Assembly: GCA_947499005.1 (NCBI GenBank) | Contig: CANMML010000038.1 | Location: 1-33,699 of the forward strand | Direction of reading: 5' to 3' | DNA: 33,699 bases | From: an uncultured Aquimarina sp. | GTDB taxonomy: Bacteria; Bacteroidota; Bacteroidia; Flavobacteriales; Flavobacteriaceae | In this document: positions 16,778 through 25,245 of the stretch, in pieces | How positions within the stretch are numbered: position 1 is the stretch's first letter | Layout: every line of letters begins with the position of its first letter | Made by a program: the position numbers and the translations under genes | The notes under the pieces: generated by a model | What the model was told of the DNA's origin: nothing | Seen by the model: only the letters and a program-made list of their open reading frames with translations | Database searches by the model: none

Positions 16778-19700
16778 TTAAAAAGCCAATTGAACCCCCA
16801 TGGTATAAGCTCTTGGTTGAGGATAAGAACCTCTATCAAGACCAATACCTGCCGTTGGCGTATTTTCGTTCCCACTCAATGTACTCCCTCCTATTTCAGG
16901 GTCGTACCCCGAATAGTCTGTAATTGTAAATAAATTTTGCCCTGAGAAATACACTCTTAATTTAGAAAGAGAACCTTTTAAAATACTCTTTAAATGATCT
17001 TTACTTAAACTATAACCAATCGTTAGGTTTCTCAATCTTACAAAAGATCCATCTTCAATAAATCGATCCGATCTATTAACGTTATCCGAATGATCTGCAG
17101 TAAATCTTGGTACTGATGTATTGGTATTTGTAGGTGTCCAACGATTCAATACCGTTGTACCAGCATTAAACAAGCGAGTCATCCCTTCTAAATCATAGAT
17201 ATTGGTGTTGTATATATCATTACCGCTCACTCCATTCAAAAAAGCGGAAAAATCAAATTGCTTATAGTTCGCTGCTAAGTTGATCCCAAAAGTAAAATCT
17301 GGAAAAGGATCTCCAATCTTAACATTGTCATTATTATCGATCACTCCGTTTCCATCTTGATCTACAAAACGAATATCTCCAGGCGCTGCATTAGGTTGTG
17401 CACTGGTATCGTCTCCTTCTTGAAATAATCCATTAGTCTGTAATCCATAAAAGAAAAATGGAGATTCACCCACTTCTACTCTAGATACATTTTCTCCTTC
17501 AAAAGTGTTGAATTCGATAAAGTCTTGACCAGGTGCTAAAGATTTAACTTCATTTTTTGCAGTCCCTATATTAAAATTGGCGCTCCAACTAAAATCTCCT
17601 CCTTTATCATGAGTGTACTCTATAGCTAATTCAATCCCTTTAGTATTGGTACTTGCTCCATTATCTATTTGAGTAGTAGCTCCAAAAGTTGGAGGAAGAG
17701 GTAATTGTACTAGAAGATCTTCTGCGTCATTATTATAATATTCGAATGAAACATTTAGTGCATTATTTAAAAAACCAATATCTAACCCCACATTGGTCAT
17801 GGTACTTTCCTCCCATTTTAAGTTTTCATTTCCTGGACCAAAGTTCGAAACTCCAACATTCGTAGTTGTAGGAAGGTTGACATAATTAAACCCAGGAATC
17901 AAACCTGCCTGATATCCATAATTAGGAGCTCCATCATTTCCTGTAATTCCCCATGAGGCTCTTAATTTCAGATTACTTATTACACCAGAATCTGCAAGAA
18001 ATTTTTCTTTACTAGCTACCCACCCCACAGAAAAAGCTGGAAAAGTCCCCCATGCATTTTCTGGGCCAAATCGACTCGAATTATCTCTACGAATCGATGC
18101 GGATAATAAATATTTTTTATCAAAATTATAATTTAATCTTCCAATATAAGAAGTCAATGCATACTCCTCTAGTCTATTACTTACAACGGCATCTTCATTA
18201 TTATTAATCACTGTTACAGTACTCGTTTGCGGATTTGACGCTATCGCATTATTGGTTCGAGTTTCGCTACTAAATCTTTCTGCGACTAATAACAGGTCAA
18301 AATTATGAGCATCAAAAAGCGTTTTATTATAATTTAAAGAGTTCGTATAAGTATCGGAACTAAAGATACTTGTCTGTTGCTGTAAAGCTGTCGCAGACAA
18401 CTTATTGACCCCTTCATTGAATGCAGGCGTATGAATATTCAATTCTCCTGTAGCGCGGTCAAACCCGTAAAAGAATTTATAAGTTAAGCCTTCTATAAAT
18501 TCATAAGAAGCATAAGCAGACCCAAGAATTTTAGTATTATCTAAAATATTTGAACCATTCGTTTGTAATCGAACAGGATTCTCCGCATCAGATCCATTGT
18601 CTAACGCTGTATCAGTACCTCCAAATCCACCTAAATTATTAGAATTAAAAACAGGAGTATAAGGTAATGACTTGATCAAATGCTCCACCAAGGTACGATC
18701 TCCGTTTTCTTCTTCATTACTTGTTTTAGAATCTGAAACTGATAGCGTTTGTCCTATTTTAAACTTACTCCCTATTTTAAATTCACTATTGGCTCTTAAT
18801 GAAGATCTCCTAAATCCTGTATTCAATATAATTCCATCTTGAACTATATGTCCAGCAGAAAGGTTGAATCTTGCCGTTTCATTACCTCCCGAAACTCCAA
18901 CATTGGTATTATGCATAATTGCATTATTGAATACTTCATCCTGCCAATCTGTATTAACCCTTGTTGACTGAGGGTCTAATGTATATCTATTAGGTAGCCC
19001 AAAAGTTTCCTCGGCATAATCTCTAAATTGATTAGTATCTAAAAGATCTAATTCTTTTGCTAGGGTCTGTACAGAAACAAAATTATCAAATGTTACTACC
19101 GCTTTGCCTGCTTTACCTTTCTTTGTAGTAATTAGAACCACCCCATTTGAAGCTCTTGAACCATAAATAGCAGCTGTCGCTGCATCTTTCAAGATATCTA
19201 TGGTTTCAATATCATTAGGGTTTATCTCATTAAGTCCTCCAGAAACTACTCCATCAATCACATATAATGGATTACTATTTCCAAAAGTATTTAAACCACG
19301 AATACTAACATTTGGCGAAGTCCCTGGTGATCCTGTATTTACAACTGTCACCCCAGGAGCACGCCCTTGAAGTGCTTGCTCTGTATTAATGACAGGTACA
19401 CTGTTAATTTCTTCCGATTTTACACTAGAGATAGCACCTGTTACTAATGCTCTAGAAGTCTTTCCATACCCTATTACAACGATTTCGTTAAGAGCTCCAA
19501 TGTCTTCCTTTAACACCACATTTATAGAGTTTTTCTCTCCTACAAGGATCACTTGTGTTTCCATCCCCTGATAACTATAGGTTATGCTATCTGTTGCTGA
19601 CACATTTTCAATACTATAATTTCCATCAAAGTCTGTTGTAGTACCATTTGAAGTCCCATCTATATAGATAGAAACACCTGGCAGTGGTTCGCCATCAGTA

Positions 19701-19795
19701 AAAGAGACTGTTCCACTGACGGTCTGACTTTGAGCAAATACCCCGTGAGCACAGAATAGCATCAGAATAATAATGAGCTGGTTAATTTTTATCAT
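16778..19795 (-). CDS. susC: SusC/RagA-family TonB-dependent oligosaccharide transporter
   Basis: A 1005-residue outer-membrane receptor. It has a signal peptide (LIIILMLFCAHGVFAQ), then a carboxypeptidase-regulatory-like domain (VSGTVSFTDGEPLPGVSIYI, to about residue 95), then a TonB-box-like LNEIVVIGYG. The plug carries SIRGLNTFGNSNPLYVIDGV and the hallmark IETIDILKDAATAAIYGSRA followed by NGVVLITTKKG. The barrel runs to the C-terminus and ends in a phenylalanine (YTMGVQLAF), as expected for BamA recognition. The full length fits the family. It is the first gene of the susC-susD-FG-GAP set and is divergent from the HTCS gene. It imports oligosaccharides across the outer membrane using TonB energy. 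No anti-sigma-interacting STN domain is present, which fits control by the HTCS rather than by an ECF sigma pair. Confidence 0.95.
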   Translation of the reverse strand: MIKINQLIIILMLFCAHGVFAQSQTVSGTVSFTDGEPLPGVSIYIDGTSNGTTTDFDGNYSIENVSATDSITYSYQGMETQVILVGEKNSINVVLKEDIGALNEIVVIGYGKTSRALVTGAISSVKSEEINSVPVINTEQALQGRAPGVTVVNTGSPGTSPNVSIRGLNTFGNSNPLYVIDGVVSGGLNEINPNDIETIDILKDAATAAIYGSRASNGVVLITTKKGKAGKAVVTFDNFVSVQTLAKELDLLDTNQFRDYAEETFGLPNRYTLDPQSTRVNTDWQDEVFNNAIMHNTNVGVSGGNETARFNLSAGHIVQDGIILNTGFRRSSLRANSEFKIGSKFKIGQTLSVSDSKTSNEEENGDRTLVEHLIKSLPYTPVFNSNNLGGFGGTDTALDNGSDAENPVRLQTNGSNILDNTKILGSAYASYEFIEGLTYKFFYGFDRATGELNIHTPAFNEGVNKLSATALQQQTSIFSSDTYTNSLNYNKTLFDAHNFDLLLVAERFSSETRTNNAIASNPQTSTVTVINNNEDAVVSNRLEEYALTSYIGRLNYNFDKKYLLSASIRRDNSSRFGPENAWGTFPAFSVGWVASKEKFLADSGVISNLKLRASWGITGNDGAPNYGYQAGLIPGFNYVNLPTTTNVGVSNFGPGNENLKWEESTMTNVGLDIGFLNNALNVSFEYYNNDAEDLLVQLPLPPTFGATTQIDNGASTNTKGIELAIEYTHDKGGDFSWSANFNIGTAKNEVKSLAPGQDFIEFNTFEGENVSRVEVGESPFFFYGLQTNGLFQEGDDTSAQPNAAPGDIRFVDQDGNGVIDNNDNVKIGDPFPDFTFGINLAANYKQFDFSAFLNGVSGNDIYNTNIYDLEGMTRLFNAGTTVLNRWTPTNTNTSVPRFTADHSDNVNRSDRFIEDGSFVRLRNLTIGYSLSKDHLKSILKGSLSKLRVYFSGQNLFTITDYSGYDPEIGGSTLSGNENTPTAGIGLDRGSYPQPRAYTMGVQLAF

Positions 19796-19965
19796 TTTGA
19801 ATTAGTTTTTGTTATTAATAAAATCTTTTTTATTCTCTTATAGGAAACTAGGAAGCAATGCTTACATAATGAAAATGATGAAAAATAATAGCAAACTGAT
19901 AATTGCTAGTATTAATAAACACTCCCATAACCTTTTCCATTTCAAAAATTTAAACCTCATAATAG

Positions 19966-19973
19966 CAAAACTA
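19966..19973 (-). promoter_or_regulatory. Candidate susC -7 promoter element (TAGTTTTG)
   Basis: On the minus strand the bases read TAGTTTTG, matching TAnnTTTG. It lies about 170 bases before the susC start, giving a long leader, as is common for susC genes. No TTG is seen at the -33 spacing. Confidence 0.35.
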
Positions 19974-20068
19974 TATTGTGACTTCGAATTGAAATATGAT
20001 TCTTTTAACAAAGGATATGATTTTTGATGCGAAACAATCTGTAAATATCATTTTGCTCCATTTGTTTT

Positions 20069-20081
20069 AATCTCCGCCACA
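20069..20081 (+). promoter_or_regulatory. Motif AATCTCCGCCACA, shared with the cellulase leader
   Basis: It pairs with the motif at 24933-24945 (11 of 13 positions). It lies about 95 bases upstream of the candidate susC -7 element when read toward susC, and 320 bases before the HTCS start. It is a candidate HTCS operator on weak evidence. Confidence 0.3.
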
Positions 20082-20128
20082 TTATTTATACTCACTGCTT
20101 TTTCTTTATCCACCCGCTTTGCATTACT

Positions 20129-20174
20129 ATTTTCAAGCTTGCACCCAGTGAATACTAGATCTAAGCTTGAAAAT
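20129..20174. repeat. Perfect 12-bp inverted repeat in the susC/HTCS control region
   Basis: ATTTTCAAGCTT (20129-20140) and AAGCTTGAAAAT (20163-20174) are exact reverse complements with a 22-base spacer. It could be a dimer-binding operator or a structured leader or terminator. No T run follows. Confidence 0.6.
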
Positions 20175-20359
20175 CAAGAAGTCTTACACTTTATATTTCA
20201 AAAAATGATAACATATATAGTATGGTTTAAATTGCCTTGAAAAAATTAAAAAAAACATAAAATACTCATTTATAATATGTTTCAGATGAATCCGTTATAT
20301 GTTATATAGTTTTAAATAATTAATTTAGAAGAAGGTGATGATGTTGACTTAATAGAAAA

Positions 20360-20381
20360 AGATATGTTATTGAACATATCT
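20360..20381 (+). promoter_or_regulatory. Perfect hairpin just before the HTCS start codon
   Basis: AGATATGTT (20360-20368) and AACATATCT (20373-20381) form a 9-bp stem with the loop ATTG. The stem ends 22 bases before the ATG at 20404, so it would lie within the ribosome-loading region of the message. Confidence 0.45.
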
Positions 20382-20403
20382 GATACCGATTAAAAAAAAA
20401 TGT

Positions 20404-23400
20404 ATGAATTGCATACTTCCTATTAAAAAACTAATTGCTACGTATAGCTACATAGTACTATCATTATTATTTTTTCCAACACTCTATTCTCAAGAGTATG
20501 TTTCAAATTATGAGTTTATCAATATCAAAGAAGGTATATCCAAATTAGGGGTATCGTCAATAATACAGGATAAAGATGATTATATCTGGTTTGGAACCAA
20601 TGGTGCTGGGCTACATCGCTTCGACGGCATCAACTACAAAACCTATACACATTCCCTTAAAGACAGTACTTCTATTAGCAGTAGTTTGGTTTATTGTGCT
20701 TATATCGACAAAAAAGATAGGTTGTGGATCGGTACCGAAGAAGGTTTAAATCTATACAATAAAGACTTAGATCATTTTACTCGATTTCCGATTATACATT
20801 CAGAAGATGATAACAAAACACTAGTCTCTGTCCGTTCTATTGAAGAAGATGGTAACAATAATTTGCTTTTAGGAACTTCGGCTTACGGCATGTTCAAATT
20901 CAATATGGAGAATTTTGATGCGAAAAAAATATCATTCTCGGGGCCTAATAAAATGCTAAGTGTTAATTCTATTAAAAAGAATAACAATGGATTGATATTA
21001 GCCGCAACTAACGAAGGCTTGCTTGAGTATGACAGTAAACTAGACTTATTATACAAAAGTGATTATTTTGATAAAAAAGCTCCTGTAATTCCCTTACACT
21101 CATTATTCTTAGATAAAGAAGGGGTTTTATGGCTTGGCTCTGCCTCTAATGGAATCTACAGAATCGAACAGAAAAGCAAAACCTATACCATTGACAATTA
21201 CCCAGTAACGGATAAGGGGATTTTCTCAATGTTAAAAAATCCTGATGGCACTCTTCTCTGTGGAACTGAAAATGGAGGACTCATTCACCTAAACGAGCAA
21301 GGCAAAGTCATTAGACAGTATTTAGCCAATAAGAAAGATGATAAAAGCATTACTTCGAATTCCATTTGGTCTTTGCTTTTAGATAAAAACGAGCGCTTAT
21401 GGATTGGATATTATAATAGTGGTATTGCTATCCATGATAATCTGTATGACAAATTCAAAAATATTGAAAGCTCAAACACAGACACCAATTCACTAAAAAT
21501 AGAATCTGTTACTGCAATTATAGAAGACAAATTCAAAAATTTATGGATTACAACTGATGGTGGTGGCTTGGATATTTTTGATCCTAAAAAGAATAAATTC
21601 ACCCACATTAATACTTTCGAAAATGGCCCTTTAGATGGTATTACCAGTAATTATCTAGAATGTATTTATGTTGATAGCAATGAAAACATTTGGATAGGAA
21701 GTTGGGATAAGGGGATTTTCTTATTAAAAAAAGGAACAACCCATTTCGTTAACTTTAATATTGATAATACTAATTTGGCTTCTAATACTGTATTGAGTAT
21801 TACTGAAGATGCGAATCATACTATTTGGTTTAGTACTTTTTACAAAGGCTTACATTCCTTAGACCCTATATCTAATGAAATAACCCATTACAACTCACCT
21901 GCATTTATCACAAATGACCTTGTAGAAAGTGATATGCGGAAAGTAATCATTGATAAAAATCAAAATATCTGGGTAGGTACCACTCGAGGTTTATTTAAAC
22001 TCATCAAAAAAAGCGAAAAAGATATAGAAGTCATCTCTATGATCGATGAAATGGCATTAGCTTTTAATAATAAAAAGAGCTCTAGTCATATATTATCTCT
22101 GTATGAATCTAATGACGGAAAATTTATTTGGATTGGCACAAAAGGAGCTGGACTTTGTCGATACGATACCACCGAACATAAATTTGATTGGTTCAATAAA
22201 CTTAATGGATTAACAGAAGAAAATGTAGCCAGCATTATTGAAAGCCAAAATGGAGATCTGTGGATTAGCGGAAACTCTGGAATTCATAAATACGATCCTA
22301 TTACATCTAATTTTACAAATTACACCTACAATGATGGATTGCTCTCTAATGATTTCAATATGAATGCCGCATTTAGAGATTCTCAAGGATTACTTTATTT
22401 TGGAAACTATAAAGGCATTGATTTTTTCAATCCAAATGCTATTGTCAAAAACTCAAACCTAACTCAAGTCTACCTTACTGATCTAAAGATTTTTAATGAA
22501 AAGATACTCCCACAAGAAAAGGGTTCGCCCTTAAAACGCATTATCAAAGAAACAGATAGTATTACACTTTCTAGTGAACAGTCTGTTTTTACAATTGAAT
22601 ACACAGGTATCAACTATACCCGACCAGAAAAAAACCAATATGCTTATTACTTAGAAGGCCTAGAGAAATCATGGAATTACGTGGGGCAATCTAGAAGTGC
22701 TACTTATACTAACTTAGATCATGGCACCTATACCTTTAAGCTTAAAGCGGCTAATAATGATGGGGTTTGGAATGAAACTCCTTTAGTATTAACTGTAAAG
22801 ATTTTACCTCCTTGGTGGAAAACCAATTGGGCTATTGTATCTTATTTAGCTTTAATTGCTTTTGGGCTATATCTATTAAATAAGCTTACTCGTAGCCGAA
22901 TAAAAAAGAGGCAGTCCATTCTTACTGAACGTAAACAAAGGGAGCAAGAGGATTTACTAAACAAAAAGAAGCTTCAATTCTTTACAAATATTTCTCATGA
23001 ATTTAGAACCCCTTTAACATTAATGATTAATCCTATTGAGGATATCATTGGCGATGAAAGCTTGAACCTACCCGAAAAGATAAAAAACAAGCATAAAATT
23101 ATACGTAAAAATACCTATAGACTCCATAGATTAATAAATGAGTTAATGGATTTCAGAAAATTAGAGTCCGATAAAATAAAGATCAAAGCCGAAGAATTAG
23201 ATGTAATTCCTTTTACAAAAGATATTGTTAGCTATTTTGAAGAAGAAGCCTCTAGTAACAAAATATCTTTAGAATTTGAATCTGCTCTTCCTGATCTTCT
23301 TGTATGGGCAGATACAAGTATGCTCGAAAAAATCATATTCAATATTCTATCTAATGCTTTTAAAGTAACTCCCGAAAATGGAATTATTATCGTAAAACTT

Positions 23401-24588
23401 ATCGCTACAGACAAAGCGATACTTCCTTTAATTAATCAGTTTAAACCAACAAAAGTGTTTCAAATTATTATTTCTGATACGGGACCTGGTTTAGTTAAAA
23501 GTCAAATTGATAAAATATTTGAACGCTTTTATCAAGTTGAAAATCTTAACAAAACATATTATGGCGGAACAGGAATAGGATTAGAGGTAGTTCAAAATTT
23601 TGTTAAACTTCATAAAGGAAAAGTAGAAGTAAATAGCAAAGTTGGAGAGGGCACTACTTTTAAAATTTTACTTCCTTTAGGTAATCGTCATTTATCAGAA
23701 AGTGAAATATTAGAACCTATCCAAGAAACAAAAGCAGCCCCTGTTATAAAAGCAAACACAGTCGTATACAAAGAGACAACTATAGAGGTAAATAATTCTC
23801 CAAACACCTCTAATCAACTGCTAACAAAATCATTAAAAACACTACTGATTGTTGAAGACAATAGTGAATTAAGAAATTATTTAACAGAAGAGTTAAAGCA
23901 TCAATACAATGTCAAATCGGCAAGTAATGGTGCTGAAGGTTTAAGAATTGCAAACAAGGTTTTACCTGATGCCATTATTACGGATGTAATTATGCCAGAA
24001 ATGGATGGCTTTGAGTTTTGTAATCGAATGAAACAAAATATTGCAACTAGTCATATTCCTATACTAATGCTTACGGCCAAAACCCAAATAGATGATCGTA
24101 TCTCTGGAATAGAAAATGGAGCTGATGCCTATATGGTTAAACCTTTTACTATGAAATTGGTTAGCCTTAGATTATCACAGCTTATTACCAGTCGTCAGAT
24201 GATTTTTGACAAATACTTTAGAGAAATTAGTGGTATCGATGAAAATACACATTCTTCATGTATCGACAAAAAATTCATTGAAGAGGTGCTATCTTATATT
24301 AATGAAAATATCAGTCAGCCAGACCTAAGTGTAGAATTATTAGCTACTAAATTAAGCCTAAGTAGAAGTCAACTATACAGAAAAATAAAGGCTTTAACGG
24401 GCTATAGTGCCAATGAATTTATCCGAAGAATACGACTACAGAAAGCAAAAAATATTATAGAAAATGGAGCTTCAAACATTAAAGAAGTCTGTTACAAAGT
24501 AGGGTTTTCTTCCCCTTCATACTTCACAAAATGTTTTAAATCTCATTTTGGAATTCTACCTACTGATGTAGAACCTATATCTATTTAA
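20404..24588 (+). CDS. Hybrid two-component system sensor-regulator (HTCS)
   Basis: A 1394-residue one-protein sensor and transcription factor. After a signal peptide (to about residue 29, YSQ) come fourteen Reg_prop blades such as YIWFGTNGAGLHRFDG, LWIGTEEGLNLY and IWVGTTRGLFKL, enough for two seven-bladed periplasmic propellers (about 30-690). A Y_Y_Y domain (715-797) and one membrane span (809-829) follow. In the cytoplasm there is a histidine kinase with His865 in FFTNISHEFRTPLTL, an ATPase domain (957-1095; NILSNAFK, SDTGPGL, GGTGIGLEVV), a receiver domain (1144-1264) with phosphate acceptor Asp1194 in ITDVIMPEMDG and Lys in MVKPF, and a C-terminal AraC-type helix-turn-helix (from about 1290; LSLSRSQLYRKIKALTGYS). 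All key residues are present. It should sense a glucan oligosaccharide and activate susC and the cellulase gene. The start ATG is preceded by an A run. Confidence 0.95.
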   Translation: MNCILPIKKLIATYSYIVLSLLFFPTLYSQEYVSNYEFINIKEGISKLGVSSIIQDKDDYIWFGTNGAGLHRFDGINYKTYTHSLKDSTSISSSLVYCAYIDKKDRLWIGTEEGLNLYNKDLDHFTRFPIIHSEDDNKTLVSVRSIEEDGNNNLLLGTSAYGMFKFNMENFDAKKISFSGPNKMLSVNSIKKNNNGLILAATNEGLLEYDSKLDLLYKSDYFDKKAPVIPLHSLFLDKEGVLWLGSASNGIYRIEQKSKTYTIDNYPVTDKGIFSMLKNPDGTLLCGTENGGLIHLNEQGKVIRQYLANKKDDKSITSNSIWSLLLDKNERLWIGYYNSGIAIHDNLYDKFKNIESSNTDTNSLKIESVTAIIEDKFKNLWITTDGGGLDIFDPKKNKFTHINTFENGPLDGITSNYLECIYVDSNENIWIGSWDKGIFLLKKGTTHFVNFNIDNTNLASNTVLSITEDANHTIWFSTFYKGLHSLDPISNEITHYNSPAFITNDLVESDMRKVIIDKNQNIWVGTTRGLFKLIKKSEKDIEVISMIDEMALAFNNKKSSSHILSLYESNDGKFIWIGTKGAGLCRYDTTEHKFDWFNKLNGLTEENVASIIESQNGDLWISGNSGIHKYDPITSNFTNYTYNDGLLSNDFNMNAAFRDSQGLLYFGNYKGIDFFNPNAIVKNSNLTQVYLTDLKIFNEKILPQEKGSPLKRIIKETDSITLSSEQSVFTIEYTGINYTRPEKNQYAYYLEGLEKSWNYVGQSRSATYTNLDHGTYTFKLKAANNDGVWNETPLVLTVKILPPWWKTNWAIVSYLALIAFGLYLLNKLTRSRIKKRQSILTERKQREQEDLLNKKKLQFFTNISHEFRTPLTLMINPIEDIIGDESLNLPEKIKNKHKIIRKNTYRLHRLINELMDFRKLESDKIKIKAEELDVIPFTKDIVSYFEEEASSNKISLEFESALPDLLVWADTSMLEKIIFNILSNAFKVTPENGIIIVKLIATDKAILPLINQFKPTKVFQIIISDTGPGLVKSQIDKIFERFYQVENLNKTYYGGTGIGLEVVQNFVKLHKGKVEVNSKVGEGTTFKILLPLGNRHLSESEILEPIQETKAAPVIKANTVVYKETTIEVNNSPNTSNQLLTKSLKTLLIVEDNSELRNYLTEELKHQYNVKSASNGAEGLRIANKVLPDAIITDVIMPEMDGFEFCNRMKQNIATSHIPILMLTAKTQIDDRISGIENGADAYMVKPFTMKLVSLRLSQLITSRQMIFDKYFREISGIDENTHSSCIDKKFIEEVLSYINENISQPDLSVELLATKLSLSRSQLYRKIKALTGYSANEFIRRIRLQKAKNIIENGASNIKEVCYKVGFSSPSYFTKCFKSHFGILPTDVEPISI

Positions 24589-24932
24589 ATCAACAACCTC
24601 GATGCAAATACGCGAGGTATGTATTGAAAACTAATCTTACTAAAGTACGTACAACACAAATAAATTCATTCGATCTACAATGGATGGTTTAGTCTAAATC
24701 ATTTCCTTCATTTTACAACTTATTAATCTGCATTTTCCGTTCAATAATTAGCAGATTATAGCATACAGAACTACAAATTCAAACCAGACCTAACAGATCG
24801 ACAATATACTTGTTATGAATTCATTAACACAATCTAAACTAAGCATATGTATGAATTTTGATGCTTCATATAAAACATCTGCTGCATATAAGCCATTACA
24901 ACACCAATACACCCATAATTTCCATTCTTTGC

Positions 24933-24945
24933 AATCTCCGTTACA
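24933..24945 (+). promoter_or_regulatory. Motif AATCTCCGTTACA, shared with the susC/HTCS region
   Basis: AATCTCCGTTACA matches AATCTCCGCCACA at 20069-20081 in 11 of 13 positions. Here it lies 22 bases before a TAnnTTTG element, a position suited to an activator. It is a candidate HTCS operator. It is not found upstream of the GH3 gene. Confidence 0.3.
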
Positions 24946-24966
24946 CATGTAGACTGCACCTATTTA

Positions 24967-24974
24967 TAAGTTTG
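24967..24974 (+). promoter_or_regulatory. Bacteroidota -7 promoter element (TAAGTTTG) for the cellulase gene
   Basis: TAAGTTTG matches TAnnTTTG and would give a leader of about 265 bases. It is the only such element I find in the region 24589-25245. Confidence 0.4.
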
Positions 24975-25245
24975 CAATTGACACTTTTACATCTAAAAAA
25001 ACAGATGTACAACAAACAAAAATGACCTATCAAATTGGAAAACGAGACTAACTGAAAGAAACAAGATTCTCTAAAAAATTAAACCTAAACAATTAAAACT
25101 TTAAAGATTAAAATTTACACCAGAGAAACTATACTTCCAGTAAAATTAAACAAACTGCTCAACTAGTCTCAAAATCTACATTTTAATAGGTTATGCTCAT
25201 CTCTGTTAAATGGAGAAACACAATAACATCTAATCTATTGAAAAC

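Larger units (their letters stand above)
19796..20403. promoter_or_regulatory. Divergent control region of susC and the HTCS gene
   Basis: This 608-base region has no credible gene. It contains, in order, a minus-strand -7 element (19966-19973), a motif shared with the cellulase leader (20069-20081), a perfect 12-bp inverted repeat (20129-20140 with 20163-20174), and a hairpin directly before the HTCS start (20360-20381). No TAnnTTTG element for the HTCS gene is seen. Confidence 0.5.
24589..25245. promoter_or_regulatory. Long leader/control region of the cellulase gene
   Basis: There is no credible gene in these 657 bases. A weak 6-bp hairpin after the HTCS stop (ACCTCG 24596-24601 with CGAGGT 24613-24618) may be its terminator. 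Further on are the shared motif at 24933-24945, a -7 element (24967-24974), and a hairpin (TACATCT 24988-24994 with AGATGTA 25003-25009). The last 230 bases are unstructured AT-rich leader. Confidence 0.45.

Noticed and set aside
19809..20027. 72-codon frame in the susC/HTCS control region
   Set aside because: It starts with TTG, has low-complexity Asn/Lys/Ile-rich content typical of AT-rich spacer, and covers the candidate susC promoter.
20321..20393. Protein-like tail (EEGDDVDLIEKDM and following) before the HTCS start
   Set aside because: It is only about 25 codons with a stop directly upstream and no recognisable parent. The sequence is better explained by the hairpin at 20360-20381.
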